Assembly (NCBI RefSeq): GCF_039534085.1
Contig: NZ_BAAAUT010000035.1
Coordinates: forward strand, 19,281-83,280
Source: Planomonospora_B alba
Lineage (GTDB): Bacteria > Actinomycetota > Actinomycetes > Streptosporangiales > Streptosporangiaceae
Direction of reading: 5' to 3'
Length of the DNA stretch: 64,000 nt
Under the pieces are notes generated by a model. It was not told where the DNA came from and searched no databases. It was given only the letters and a program-made list of their open reading frames with translations. The translations under genes and the position numbers were made by a program. Below, piece by piece: positions 7,242-17,715 of the stretch (position 1 is its first letter; each line of letters begins with the position of its first letter).

Positions 7242-10200
7242 TTGGGTGAAAGCCAGCCCGTACCCCTCGACGACGTGCTCGCCTGCCTGGCTGACGTGCT
7301 GGAACGCAGGCCGGAGGAGATCGATCCGGACGCCGACCTCATCGCGCTCGGCCTGGAATCCTTCACCGCCGTGCGGCTGCGCCGCCGGCTCCGCGAGGAC
7401 GTCGGACTGGATCTCCCACTGACCGCGTTCCTCGACTCGGCCACCGCGCGCACCATCGCGGCCGGCGCGATTCCGGACACCGGCGCGTTCCCCCTCACCC
7501 CCATCCAGGCCGCCTACCTGGTGGGCCGCGACCCCGCATTCCCGCTCGGCGGTGTCGCCACCTTCTACTACCAGGAGTTCGACCGGACTCCCGCCGGTGA
7601 TCCCGAAGCCGATCTGGCCGGGCTCACCGGCGCCTGGAACCGGCTGGTGCGCAGGCACCCGATGCTCCGCATGGTCATCGGGCCCGACGCTCGGCAGCGT
7701 GTGCTCGCCGAGGTGCCCGACTACGCCATCGCCACCACCGACCTGCGGCCCGCCGCGCCCGAGGCGGTGGAGGAGGCGCTGTGCGCGCTGCGGGCCGAGT
7801 GCTCGCACCAGCTGCGGCCCACCGACCGGTGGCCGCTGTTCGACCTGCGGGCCGCGCTGCTGCCGGACGGGCGCACCCGCCTGTTCGTCGGCGTCGACGT
7901 GCTCGCCCTGGACCTGATGAGCTGGATGCGGCTGATGCGGGAATGGGGCGCCTTCGTCGCCGACCCCGGGCTGGAGCCGCCCTCCCCGCCGCTGACCTTC
8001 GCCGACCTCGTCCGGCGCCGCCTCGACGATCCGGCGCACCAGCGGCGGCGTGCGACGGCCGCCGCGTACTGGGAGCGCCGCGCCCCCTCGCTGCCCGACG
8101 GGCCGAAGCTGCCGTGGACCCGCGGGCCGGCGGAGCTGGGCGTGCCGCACTTCACCCGGCACGAAGCCGAGATCGACGCCGAGCAGTGGGCCCGGCTCCG
8201 CAAGCAGGCCGCCTCGCACGGCCTGAGCCCCACCGGCCTGCTGCTGGCCGCGTTCGGCCTCGTGATCCAGCGGTGGAGCGGCCACGAGCCCTTCTGCCTG
8301 AACACCACGCTCTTCGACCGCGACGACTTCGCGACCGGTGACGACACCCCCGGGCTCGACGCCGTCGTCGGCGACTTCACCAGCACCGTGCTGGTGGAGA
8401 TCCCCGTCGCCGACCCCGGCGGCCGGCACGGCTTCGCGAGCTACGCCGCCGCGGTCAACCGCCGGTTCTGGGCGGACATGGACCACCGTGCGGTCTCGGG
8501 CATGGAGGCACTGCGCGCCGCCACCGAGTCAGGGCGGCGCGAACGGAGCGTCGACCCGGCCACCGGCCTGCCCGTCCCCGCCCACCCCGTCGTCTTCACC
8601 AGCGGGATCGGACTCACCGACCAGGACGAGGCCCCCACGGCCTGGCTCGGCACGGAGGTGTTCGGCGTCTCCCAGACCCCGCAGGTCCTGCTCGACCACA
8701 TCGTCCGCGAGGAGGGCGGCAGGCTGCGGATCGCCTGGGACGCCGTGGACGGAGCGCTTCCCGACGGTTTCGTGGACGGAATGCTCACCGCCCACGTCCG
8801 GCTGCTGCGGTCGCTGGCCACCGATCCCGACGCGTGGACCGACCCCTCACTGGGCTGGGACCCGTCCTTCGTCCAGGACGAATGCCTGCCCGGTGGCGCG
8901 TTCGGTGAGGCGGGCCCGCTGCTGGACGACCCGCTGCGTGCCTCCGCCGTACGCGCCCCCTCCTCCCCCGCGCTGATCGACGCGACGACCCGGGTGGACG
9001 CCGGCACTCTCGCCGAACGCGCCGCCCGCACCGGTCGTGCGCTCGCCGGAGCCGGCCTCGGCCCCGGCGACCTGGTGGCCGTGGCGGCCGACAAGGGGAT
9101 CGCCCAGGTCACCGCCCTTCTCGGAGTGCTCGCCGGCGGCGCCGGATACGTGCCCGTGGAGCCGTCCTGGCCCCAGGCGCGCGTCGCCGCCCTGTGCCGG
9201 CAGGCCGGGGTACGGCACGCGCTCGCCGCCGCCGGCACCGACACCTCGGTCTGGCCCGAGGACGTGACCGTGCACCGGCTGGACGCCGACGGCACCCTCA
9301 CGCTCCCCGTGGAGGCCGAGCCGCGCCGCCCCTCACCGGACGAGCTCGCCTACGTGATCTTCACCTCGGGCTCCACGGGGAGGCCCAAGGGCGTCGCGAT
9401 CGAGCATCGAGCCGCCCGCACCACCCTCGACGACCTCGCCCTGCGCTTCCCGCTCTCCCACGACGACCGGGTGCTCGCGCTGTCGGCCTTCAGCTTCGAC
9501 CTGTCGGTGTACGACATCTTCTCGGTGCTCGGCGAGGGAGGCGCCGTCGTCCTGCCCGACGCCCACCGCCAGCGCGACCCCGGCCACTGGCTGGAGTTGA
9601 TGGCCCGGCACCGGGTCACGGTGTGGAACACCGCGCCGGCGCTCCTGGAGATGCTGGTCGAATACGCCGAGCTGGAACCGGAGGCGGTCCGGCGCGCGCT
9701 GTCGACGTTGCGCCTGGTGTTCCTGTCCGCCGACTGGATCCCGGTCACCCTGCCCGACCGGCTGCGCGCCCTGGCGCCCCACGCCGAGGTGGTGAGCCTC
9801 GGCGGCGCGACCGAGGCCTCCATCTGGTCCATCTGCCACCCCGTCGGCGAGGTGGACCCGGCCTGGCCGAGCATCCCGTACGGCAGGGCGCTGCGCGGGC
9901 AGTCCTTCCAGATCCTCGACCCGCAGGGGCGGCCGTGCCCGGTCGGCGTCCCCGGGGAGCTGCACATCGGCGGCGACGGCCTCGCCCGCGGGTACGTGGG
10001 CGACCCCGTGCAGACCGCGGAGCGGTTCATCACGCATCCGGTGCTCGGGCGCAGGCTCTACCGGACCGGAGACCTCGGCCGGTGGAGGTATGACGGGACG
10101 ATCGAGTTCCTCGGCCGGCTGGACCGCCAGGTCAAGATCCGCGGCCACCGCATCGAACTCGGCGAGATCGAGTCCACGCTGGACCGGCTGCCGGCGGTGC

Positions 10201-11222
10201 GGCAGGCCGTGGCGCGCGCGGTGCCCGGACCCGACGACCGTCCCCGGCTGGTGTGCTACTACGTGCCCGCCGATCCGGGTTCCCCGCCGGCGGACGACAC
10301 GCTGATCGAGGCGCTGCGGGCGAACCTGCCGTCGTTCATGGTGCCGAACCGGTTCCTGGTGATGGACGCGTTCCCGATCACCGCCAACGGCAAGATCGAC
10401 TATGCGGCGCTGCCCAACCCGTACCGGCGCGCGGCGGAGCCCGCCCCGGACACCGCGCGGATCCCGGAGACGGCTCCGGCTCCCCCGCCGGTCCCCGCGC
10501 ACGGCGGCTGCACGCCCGCCGCCTCCGATGCGGGACTCATCGGCCTGCTCGACGCCCCCGGGCTGGAAGTCCGCCTGACCGTGTCCCGCGGGACGCTGCC
10601 GGTGAGCGATTCGCTGACGGCGGCGGGGGACTGGGCGCGGCGGGTCAAGGAGTCGCTGGCCTCGCACGGCCTCACCGTGACCGAGCGCCTTCCCGCCGAC
10701 GGCCTGATCGAACTCGCCGTGGCGGCCGGGACGACCGGTGACCCCGGCGAGCGGGCGGGCGGCGCCGTGCCCACGCCCGGCACCCCCCCGCCCGGTCTCT
10801 CCCGCCGCCCCTCCGCAGGCGGAGCGGTCGCCGTGCCCGCGTCCGTACCCGAGGCCGAGGCGGGACCGGACCCGCAGGTGGAACGCGCGGTGGCCCGGGT
10901 GTTCAGCGAGCTTCTCAACGCGCCGGTGGACGTGACGACCCCCTTCTTCCGGCTCGGCGCCTCGTCGCTGACCCTCGTGCTCGCCCACCGCAGACTCCAC
11001 GCCGAACTGGAGGCCGATCTCACCGTGGTGGACCTGTTCGCCCACCCCACCGTCCGCGAGCTGGCCGCGTTCATCACGGCCCACCGGGAAGGCGGGACGC
11101 GGCGACCGGCCGCGGCCTCCCCTCCCGTCGCGGACACGGCCCCCGCACCGGCCGGCGGATCCCCCGGCCGGGCCGCGTCCCGCAGAGCGGCCCGTGCCCG
11201 AGCCACGGAGCTCGCACGATGA
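7242..11222 (+). CDS. NRPS: carrier-Cy-A(Cys)-PCP
   Basis: A 1326-residue NRPS. Order: N-terminal carrier (LGLES, Ser40), Cy domain with an intact motif D219-V-L-A-L-D224-L-M-S227, adenylation domain (about 590-1060), a roughly 100-residue linker of unknown nature, then a C-terminal PCP (Ser1242 in LGASSL). The A-domain pocket residues read D753, L754, Y757, N796, F827, S829, L853, I861, W862. That is DLYNFSLIW, one change from the cysteine code DLYNLSLIW of pyochelin and yersiniabactin synthetases, so cysteine activation is a firm prediction. The first Cy would make a thiazoline on whatever starter is loaded on Ser40. The TTG start at 7242 is chosen for its ribosome-binding site and because the Zur box covers the alternatives. 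Stop overlaps the PKS start (ATGA). Confidence 0.92.
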   Translation: MGESQPVPLDDVLACLADVLERRPEEIDPDADLIALGLESFTAVRLRRRLREDVGLDLPLTAFLDSATARTIAAGAIPDTGAFPLTPIQAAYLVGRDPAFPLGGVATFYYQEFDRTPAGDPEADLAGLTGAWNRLVRRHPMLRMVIGPDARQRVLAEVPDYAIATTDLRPAAPEAVEEALCALRAECSHQLRPTDRWPLFDLRAALLPDGRTRLFVGVDVLALDLMSWMRLMREWGAFVADPGLEPPSPPLTFADLVRRRLDDPAHQRRRATAAAYWERRAPSLPDGPKLPWTRGPAELGVPHFTRHEAEIDAEQWARLRKQAASHGLSPTGLLLAAFGLVIQRWSGHEPFCLNTTLFDRDDFATGDDTPGLDAVVGDFTSTVLVEIPVADPGGRHGFASYAAAVNRRFWADMDHRAVSGMEALRAATESGRRERSVDPATGLPVPAHPVVFTSGIGLTDQDEAPTAWLGTEVFGVSQTPQVLLDHIVREEGGRLRIAWDAVDGALPDGFVDGMLTAHVRLLRSLATDPDAWTDPSLGWDPSFVQDECLPGGAFGEAGPLLDDPLRASAVRAPSSPALIDATTRVDAGTLAERAARTGRALAGAGLGPGDLVAVAADKGIAQVTALLGVLAGGAGYVPVEPSWPQARVAALCRQAGVRHALAAAGTDTSVWPEDVTVHRLDADGTLTLPVEAEPRRPSPDELAYVIFTSGSTGRPKGVAIEHRAARTTLDDLALRFPLSHDDRVLALSAFSFDLSVYDIFSVLGEGGAVVLPDAHRQRDPGHWLELMARHRVTVWNTAPALLEMLVEYAELEPEAVRRALSTLRLVFLSADWIPVTLPDRLRALAPHAEVVSLGGATEASIWSICHPVGEVDPAWPSIPYGRALRGQSFQILDPQGRPCPVGVPGELHIGGDGLARGYVGDPVQTAERFITHPVLGRRLYRTGDLGRWRYDGTIEFLGRLDRQVKIRGHRIELGEIESTLDRLPAVRQAVARAVPGPDDRPRLVCYYVPADPGSPPADDTLIEALRANLPSFMVPNRFLVMDAFPITANGKIDYAALPNPYRRAAEPAPDTARIPETAPAPPPVPAHGGCTPAASDAGLIGLLDAPGLEVRLTVSRGTLPVSDSLTAAGDWARRVKESLASHGLTVTERLPADGLIELAVAAGTTGDPGERAGGAVPTPGTPPPGLSRRPSAGGAVAVPASVPEAEAGPDPQVERAVARVFSELLNAPVDVTTPFFRLGASSLTLVLAHRRLHAELEADLTVVDLFAHPTVRELAAFITAHREGGTRRPAAASPPVADTAPAPAGGSPGRAASRRAARARATELAR

Positions 11223-14200
11223 GCCCGCAGACCCCGCAGGACCCGGTACGGCCGGGCCAGGAGGCCGCGGAACCGATCGCCGTCGTCGGCCTGGCCTGCC
11301 GCTTCCCCGGTGCGGCCGACGCCGGCGCCTACTGGGAACTGCTGCGCGACGGCCGCGAAGGCCTGACCAGGTTCACCGACGAGGAGCTGACCAGCCGGGG
11401 TGTGCCCGCCGGGATGCGCGGCCACCCCCGCTTCGTCCCCGTCGGAGGCCTGATCGAGGGCCAGGCCGACTTCGACCCGGCGCCCTTCGGATTCACCGAC
11501 GCCGAGGCCGCCCTGCTCGACCCGCAGCACCGGCTGTTCCTGGAGTGCGCCTGGCACGCCCTGGAGCACGCCGGGCACGGGGGCGGTCGCGACGCCGGCG
11601 CGGTCGGCGTGTTCGCCGGAGCGGCCCAGAGCGCCTACCTCGCCGGCAACCTCGCCGGGCGCTGGGACCCGACCGGCGGCGGCGCCGACCCGCTCGGCAG
11701 CTTCCAGACCGCGATGGCCACCCAGGCCGACTACCTGCCGCTCCAGACCGCCTACCGGCTCGATCTCACCGGGCCCGCGGTCGCGGTGGCCTCGACCTGC
11801 TCGACTTCGCTCGTGGCCGTGCACCTGGCCGCCCAGTCCCTGCTCGCAGGGGAATGCGACACGGCCCTGGCCGGCGGCGTCTCGCTGATCGTGCCGCAGG
11901 GCCGCGGCTACCTCCACGTGCCCGACGGCATGTTCTCCGCCGACGGCGCGGTCCGCCCGTTCAGCGAGCGGGGCACCGGGATCGTCTACACCCAGGGTGT
12001 CGGCGTGGTCGTGCTGCGCCGCCTGTCGGACGCCCTGGCCGACCGCGACCCGATCCTGGCCCTCCTGCACGGCTCGGCGGTGAACAACGACGGCGCCGAC
12101 AAGGCCGGGTTCACCGCGCCCTCGGTCGGCGGCCAGGTCAAGGTGCTGGCCGAGGCGCTGGCCGTCGCCGGTGTCACCCCGCGCGAGGTCGGCCTGGTGG
12201 AGGCGCACGGCACGGCGACCAGGCTCGGGGACCCCATCGAGGTGACCGCACTGCGCCGGGTGTTCGGCCGGACCGGTCCCGCCTGGTGCGGCCTGGGCTC
12301 GGTGAAGGGCAACATCGGTCACGCCAACACCGCGGCGGGCATCGCCTCGTTCATCAAGGCGGTCCTGGCCGTGCACCACCGGACGCTGCCCGCCTCCCTG
12401 AACGCCCATCCGCTCAACCCCCACCTCGGCCTGACGGGCTCGCCGTTCGAGGTGATCACGGAGACGAGGGAGTGGGACACGCCGCCCTACGCCGGTGTCA
12501 GCTCCTTCGGCATCGGCGGCACCAACTGCCACGCCGTCCTCGGCCCCGCACCCGGCCGTCCGGAGACCTCCGCCGACGCACGTCCACAGCTCCTGGTCGT
12601 CTCGGCCGCCACCCCGCAGGCGGCGTCCGCGGGCGCCGCCGCCGTCACCGGCGCCGGGGCCCCCGGTGAAGCCGCCGATCTCGCCTACACCCTGGCCGCC
12701 GGACGGACCGAGCTGCCCTACCGCATCGCAGCCGTGGGGCCGGAACGGCTGGCCGACACCGCCCCGGTCCAGGCTCTGGCGCCCGCACCGCGAGTGGTGC
12801 TGGCCTTCCCCGGGGCGGGCAGCCCCTACCCGGGGATGGGAGCCGGCCTCCACCGGGACGAGCCGGTGTTCGCCGCGGCCTTCGACGAGTGCGCCGACCT
12901 CCTGTACCCCCTGCTCGGCACCGACGTCCGCGACGCCCTCGACCCGGCGCTGCCCCCGGAGCGGGTGCGCGACGTGGCCTTCGGGCTGCCCGCGCTGTTC
13001 GCCGTCTCCTTCGCGCTGTCCCGCCTGCTCACCTCATGGGGCGTGCGGCCCCAGGCACTGGTCGGGCACAGCCTCGGCGAGTGCACCGCCGCCGCCGTGA
13101 GCGAGGCGCTGCCGCTGCCGGAGGCCGCGCGGCTGGTCGCGGCGCGCTGCACCGCCGCCGCCCGCGCCGCCGGCGGCGGGGCCATGCTCGCCGTCCCCCT
13201 CGGCGAGGAGGCGGTGCGCGCGCTGCTGCGCCGCCACCCCGATGTCGATCTCGCCGCGGTGAACGCCCCCGCGGCCTGCGTGGTGTCGGGACCGGCGCGG
13301 GCGGTCGCAGCCTTCGCGGCCGACCTGCCGGGCGGAGGCGTGCCGTTGCACGTGGACGCCGCGATGCACTCGCGGCTGATGGAGCCGGAGCTTCCCGCCC
13401 TCCGCGCCGCGCTGGCGGGCATGACCGGCGGCGTGCCGCGGCTTCCCGTCTTCAGCACGGTCACCGGCGGCCCGATCGGCGCCGAGCTGGCCGACCCGGG
13501 GCACTGGGTGCGGCAGCTGCGCAGCCCGGTGCGCTACTCCGACGCGCTGCGCGCCGCGCTCGGCGAGGATCCCGCGCTGCTCGTCGAGGTGGGGCCGGGC
13601 ACGGCGCTGTCCACGCTGGCCAGGAAGCACGCCCTCCCCGGACTCCGGGCCGCGGTGACCGCTCTGGCCGCCGGCGAGCCCGAGTCGGTCACCGTACGGC
13701 AGGCGCTCGGCGTACTGTGGTCGCACGGTGTGCCGGTGGACCCGGCGGCGCCCGCCGGTGCGGGACGGCGGCGGGTGGCGGCACCCGGCTACGCCTTCCA
13801 GCGGCGGCGGCTCTGGATCGACCCGCGGGAACCGGCCGAGCCGGACGCGGGGCCCGGCGCCGACGCCGATCAGCCGCTGCAGCTTCCCGTGTGGCGGCAG
13901 GTACCGCCCCTCGAACCCGGTCACGTGCCCGCCGGCCGCTGGCTCGTGACGGGAAGGGGCGAGCTGCCGGACGCGATCCGCACGGCGCTGGCCGCGGACG
14001 ACCGGGAGGAGGCGCCGCTCGCCGGACTGGTGATCGTCGCGGCCGAGCCGCCCGGCACGGACCGCTCCCCCGGCGCGGATCCCGTCGACGCGGTCGTCGA
14101 CGGGATCCTGGAGTTCGGCGCCCACGCCGCCGCGCTGGCCGGGAGCACCGAACCCGCCGTGCTCCTGGTGACCCGCCGTGGCGAGCGGGTGGGCGGCGAC

Positions 14201-17200
14201 CCGGCTCCCGACCCGCGGCAGGCCGCGCTCCGGACCCTGCCGCGGGTGCTCGGCCAGGAGCACCCCGGCCTGCGGTGGGCCGCCGTCGACCTCGGTGCGC
14301 CCTGCGCTCCCGCCGCGGAGGCGTCCTCGGTGCTGCGCGAACTCGCCGCGCTCACCGCCGGGGACGGCGCGGGCACGGAGTCCGCCCTGCGCGGCGGGAC
14401 GCGGTGGCAGCGCCGGCTGGTCTCCTGGCGGCCCGCGGAGAACGGCCACGGGACCGGCAGCGGGCCGGGGACCGGCACAGTGTTGATCACCGGTGGACTC
14501 GGCGCGGTCGGGCGGTTGTTCGCCGAGCACCTCGCCGGGCGCGGGCACCGGGTCGTCGTCACCTCGCGCACCGGCGCCAGAGCCGGCGCCGCGCTCGCGG
14601 AGGCGGGCGTGGAGGTCCGCCGCTGCGACGCCACCGACCCCGGCGCCACCGCCGAGCTGCTGCGGGAGCTGTCGCAGGACGGGCCGGTGGAGCTCGTCGT
14701 GCACGCGGCCGGTGTCGTGGCGGGCGCCGAACTGGACCCGGTGCGCGCGCTCGACCCCGAGCGGACCGCCGGCCAGGTGCGGGCCAAGCTGGGGGGTGCG
14801 CTGGCTCTCCGCGCGGCGGTCGAGGCGCTGCCCGAGGATCGCCGTCCGCGCACGGTGGTGCTCATGTCGTCGGTGACCACCATGGTGGGCGGGGTCGGCA
14901 TGGGCGCGTACGCCGCCGCCAACGCGGCGATGGACGCCTTCGGCGCTTCGATGACCCCGGGTGCGGCCCCGAGTACGTGGTGCAGCGCGGTCTGGGACGG
15001 CTGGCGCGCCGGTGAGGAGACCGTGGTGCTCGCCGGAGCCCTGGACGCCGTCACCGGCACCCGTGCGCTGGACCGGCTGCTGGAGGCGGGGGCCCGTGGT
15101 GTGCTGCCGTCAGCCGTGGCCGTCGCGGCGACCGACCTGAATGCGCGGGTCGCCGCGAGCGGGCGGCCGAGGAAACCCGCCGCCGGTGGGGGCGCCGAGC
15201 CCGCGAGCGCGGTGGAGGAGGCGATCGCCGCGCTCTGGTCCGACCTCTTCGGCGCCGAGGTCGGCGACGTGGACGCCGACTTCTTCGCGCTCGGCGGCCA
15301 CTCGCTGCTGGCGGTGCGCATGCTCGGCGTGCTGCGCGACAGGTACGGCGTGGAACTGGGGCTGCGGGATCTGCTGCACGCCCCGACCGTCGCGGGGCTG
15401 GCCGAGCTCGTGGAGACGAGGGGCGGGCGCGCGGCGGCCGGAGCCGGACCCGGTGCGGGCATGCCGTACCGGCCGGTCGTGGAGCCCGGCGGTGACGGCA
15501 CCTTCGCCATGACCCGCGTGCAGCACGCCTACTGGGTCGGCCGGGGCGGCGGCTACCGGTGGGGCGAGGTGCCGTGCCACTTCTACCTGGAGTACGACTG
15601 CCCGGGGCTCGACCTGGCCCGCTACGAGGACGCCTGGAACAAGGTGATCTCCCGTCATCCGATGCTCCGCGCGGTGACCACTCCAGAAGGGCGCTTCCGG
15701 GTCCTCGACGACCTGCCGCGTTACCGGATCCGCGTGCACGACCTGGTGGAGGCGTCCCAGGAGCGCCGGTCCGCCAAACTGGCCGCGCTGCGCGAACGCC
15801 TCTCCACCCGGCCCGGGCCGCCGGACCGCTGGCCGCTGGTGCAGGTCCAGGCGGCCCGGCTGCCGGGCGGGAAGGTGCGGTTGTTCATCGGCGTGGACGT
15901 GCTCGTCTGCGACGCGGCGAGCTGGTGGATCGTGGAGGCCGAGCTGCGCGCCCTCTACCGGGACCCGCACGCGCAGCTGCCGCCGATCGACGTGCACCCG
16001 GCCGAGTGCGTCCGCGCGATGGACGGCCGGACGGACGGCGCCGCGGCGGATTACTGGCGCGCCCGGTCGTCCACCCTGCCCGGGCCGCCCGCGCTGCCGG
16101 CCGGTGAGCCGCCGCAGGGCCGGCCGCGGTTCGTCCGCCGTTCCGCGCGGTTGAGCCGCGAGGAATGGTCCGGCCTGCGGGAGCTGGCCGCCGAGCACCG
16201 GGTCACGCCGACGGCGGTGCTGCTGACCGTCTACGCCGACGCGCTGACCCGGTGGTCGGGCTCGGCCGGGTTCAGCCTGACGCTCACCCTGTTCGACCGG
16301 CCGCCCATCCACCCCCACGTCAACCGGGTGGTCGGGGACTTCACCTCGCTGGTGCTCCACGAGGTCCCCGCGGTCCCGGCCGCGAGTTTCGCCGAGCGGG
16401 CGTCGGCCACGCAGGCCCGGCTGTTCGAGGAGCTGGACCACCGCGGGTTCTCCGCCCTGGACGTGCTCGCCGAGCAGGGCGCCCGCACCGGCGAGGTGCG
16501 GTCGGTGCCGGTGGTCTTCACCAGCGCCCTGGGCATGGACGACCTGCTGGAGGAGCCCGGTGCGCTGGAATGGGCGGGCGAGCAGGTGTACGCGCTCTCG
16601 CAGACCCCGCAGACGTGGCTCGACCACCAGGTGCTGGAACACGACGGCGAGCTGCGGCTGCAGTGGGACGCGCTGGAGGGCGTGCTCCCCGGGGACGAGC
16701 TCGAGACGGTGATCGCGGAGCACGTGGCCCAGGTGCGCGAACTGGCCACGGACCCCCGCGCGTGGACCGGTGAGCAGGTGGGGGCCGCGGCCCGGACCGC
16801 CCCCGCGGACGGAGGCGCGGAGCCGGCGGTCCAGGACGTCCTCCTCCCGCTGAGGACGGACCCGGGGCCCCCGGCTCGCCCCACCCTCTTCCTCGCCCAT
16901 CCGTCGGGGGGTGACGTGCTGTGCTACGTGGAGCTGTCCAAGCTCATCGACCCGCGCGTGGACGTCGTGGCGGTGGCCGATCCCGAGCTGTCCGGGAGCG
17001 GGGCCGCAGGCCCCGAGTCGATCCCGGCCATCGCCGGGCAGTACGTCCGGGCCGTCAGGACCACGGGCCGCACGCCGTGGTTGCTGGGCGGCTGGTCCAT
17101 GGGCGGCTCGGTCGCCCAGGAGATGGCCAGGCAGCTGCACCAGGACGGTGAGCGGGTCGCGCTCCTGGTGATGCTCGACTCCAACGATCCCGCCCTCATC

Positions 17201-17704
17201 AGGCCGGTGCCCGGACGGGACACCGGGGAGGTCGAGTCCGCCGTGGCGCTGCGGCACGTGCACGCGCTGGAGGCGTTCCTCGGCATCGACCTGGACGCCG
17301 GTGACACGCTCGCCGCCCTGCCGGAGGAGCACCGTATGGCCGCCGTCGAGGAGCGGCTGCGCGCGCACCGGCTCCTGGGCCGGGGTGAAGGGCTGGGGGC
17401 GCGCCTGCGGGTGTTCGCCAGGCACCTGCGCGCGCTGGCCGCCCACACCCCGATCCGGGGGACCGACCCGGCGATGCGCACCCTGCTCATCCGCGCGGAC
17501 AAGCCCTCCCCGCGTAATTCGGGGATCGGGATGGGCGTCGACGACACCCCTCCGGGCCGGGCGGACCTCGGCTGGAGCCGCTACCTCGCCGGGCCCGTCC
17601 AGGTCACCGGCGTCGACGCGCACCACTACAGCCTGCTGCATCCACCTGCTCTGCAGCGGATCGCCCGATTGATCAACAACGAGCTCGACCGAGTGCTCCC
17701 CTGA
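11219..17704 (+). CDS. Hybrid PKS-NRPS: KS-AT-KR-ACP-Cy-TE
   Basis: A 2161-residue megasynthase shaped like HMWP1 of yersiniabactin. KS active residues are C194, H330 and H368. The AT Ser618 sits in GHSLGE, and no methylmalonyl YASH motif is seen, so malonyl is the weak prediction. KR has GGLGAVG (about 1092), S1218 and Y1231. ACP Ser1362 is in LGGHS. The Cy motif is intact, D1560-V-L-V-C-D1565-A-A-S1568. The terminal thioesterase has S1960 (GWSMGG), D1987 and H2135 or H2136. Unlike HMWP1 it has no internal methyltransferases and no carrier between Cy and TE, so both must be supplied in trans. It would add one ketide unit, condense and cyclise a last cysteine, then release the product. Confidence 0.92.
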   Translation: MSPQTPQDPVRPGQEAAEPIAVVGLACRFPGAADAGAYWELLRDGREGLTRFTDEELTSRGVPAGMRGHPRFVPVGGLIEGQADFDPAPFGFTDAEAALLDPQHRLFLECAWHALEHAGHGGGRDAGAVGVFAGAAQSAYLAGNLAGRWDPTGGGADPLGSFQTAMATQADYLPLQTAYRLDLTGPAVAVASTCSTSLVAVHLAAQSLLAGECDTALAGGVSLIVPQGRGYLHVPDGMFSADGAVRPFSERGTGIVYTQGVGVVVLRRLSDALADRDPILALLHGSAVNNDGADKAGFTAPSVGGQVKVLAEALAVAGVTPREVGLVEAHGTATRLGDPIEVTALRRVFGRTGPAWCGLGSVKGNIGHANTAAGIASFIKAVLAVHHRTLPASLNAHPLNPHLGLTGSPFEVITETREWDTPPYAGVSSFGIGGTNCHAVLGPAPGRPETSADARPQLLVVSAATPQAASAGAAAVTGAGAPGEAADLAYTLAAGRTELPYRIAAVGPERLADTAPVQALAPAPRVVLAFPGAGSPYPGMGAGLHRDEPVFAAAFDECADLLYPLLGTDVRDALDPALPPERVRDVAFGLPALFAVSFALSRLLTSWGVRPQALVGHSLGECTAAAVSEALPLPEAARLVAARCTAAARAAGGGAMLAVPLGEEAVRALLRRHPDVDLAAVNAPAACVVSGPARAVAAFAADLPGGGVPLHVDAAMHSRLMEPELPALRAALAGMTGGVPRLPVFSTVTGGPIGAELADPGHWVRQLRSPVRYSDALRAALGEDPALLVEVGPGTALSTLARKHALPGLRAAVTALAAGEPESVTVRQALGVLWSHGVPVDPAAPAGAGRRRVAAPGYAFQRRRLWIDPREPAEPDAGPGADADQPLQLPVWRQVPPLEPGHVPAGRWLVTGRGELPDAIRTALAADDREEAPLAGLVIVAAEPPGTDRSPGADPVDAVVDGILEFGAHAAALAGSTEPAVLLVTRRGERVGGDPAPDPRQAALRTLPRVLGQEHPGLRWAAVDLGAPCAPAAEASSVLRELAALTAGDGAGTESALRGGTRWQRRLVSWRPAENGHGTGSGPGTGTVLITGGLGAVGRLFAEHLAGRGHRVVVTSRTGARAGAALAEAGVEVRRCDATDPGATAELLRELSQDGPVELVVHAAGVVAGAELDPVRALDPERTAGQVRAKLGGALALRAAVEALPEDRRPRTVVLMSSVTTMVGGVGMGAYAAANAAMDAFGASMTPGAAPSTWCSAVWDGWRAGEETVVLAGALDAVTGTRALDRLLEAGARGVLPSAVAVAATDLNARVAASGRPRKPAAGGGAEPASAVEEAIAALWSDLFGAEVGDVDADFFALGGHSLLAVRMLGVLRDRYGVELGLRDLLHAPTVAGLAELVETRGGRAAAGAGPGAGMPYRPVVEPGGDGTFAMTRVQHAYWVGRGGGYRWGEVPCHFYLEYDCPGLDLARYEDAWNKVISRHPMLRAVTTPEGRFRVLDDLPRYRIRVHDLVEASQERRSAKLAALRERLSTRPGPPDRWPLVQVQAARLPGGKVRLFIGVDVLVCDAASWWIVEAELRALYRDPHAQLPPIDVHPAECVRAMDGRTDGAAADYWRARSSTLPGPPALPAGEPPQGRPRFVRRSARLSREEWSGLRELAAEHRVTPTAVLLTVYADALTRWSGSAGFSLTLTLFDRPPIHPHVNRVVGDFTSLVLHEVPAVPAASFAERASATQARLFEELDHRGFSALDVLAEQGARTGEVRSVPVVFTSALGMDDLLEEPGALEWAGEQVYALSQTPQTWLDHQVLEHDGELRLQWDALEGVLPGDELETVIAEHVAQVRELATDPRAWTGEQVGAAARTAPADGGAEPAVQDVLLPLRTDPGPPARPTLFLAHPSGGDVLCYVELSKLIDPRVDVVAVADPELSGSGAAGPESIPAIAGQYVRAVRTTGRTPWLLGGWSMGGSVAQEMARQLHQDGERVALLVMLDSNDPALIRPVPGRDTGEVESAVALRHVHALEAFLGIDLDAGDTLAALPEEHRMAAVEERLRAHRLLGRGEGLGARLRVFARHLRALAAHTPIRGTDPAMRTLLIRADKPSPRNSGIGMGVDDTPPGRADLGWSRYLAGPVQVTGVDAHHYSLLHPPALQRIARLINNELDRVLP

Positions 17705-17715
17705 GAAAGGCAATC

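Noticed and set aside
10400..12853. Long open frame antisense to the NRPS/PKS genes
   Set aside because: High GC gives long false frames opposite real genes; composition is Gly/Arg/Pro-rich with no domain.
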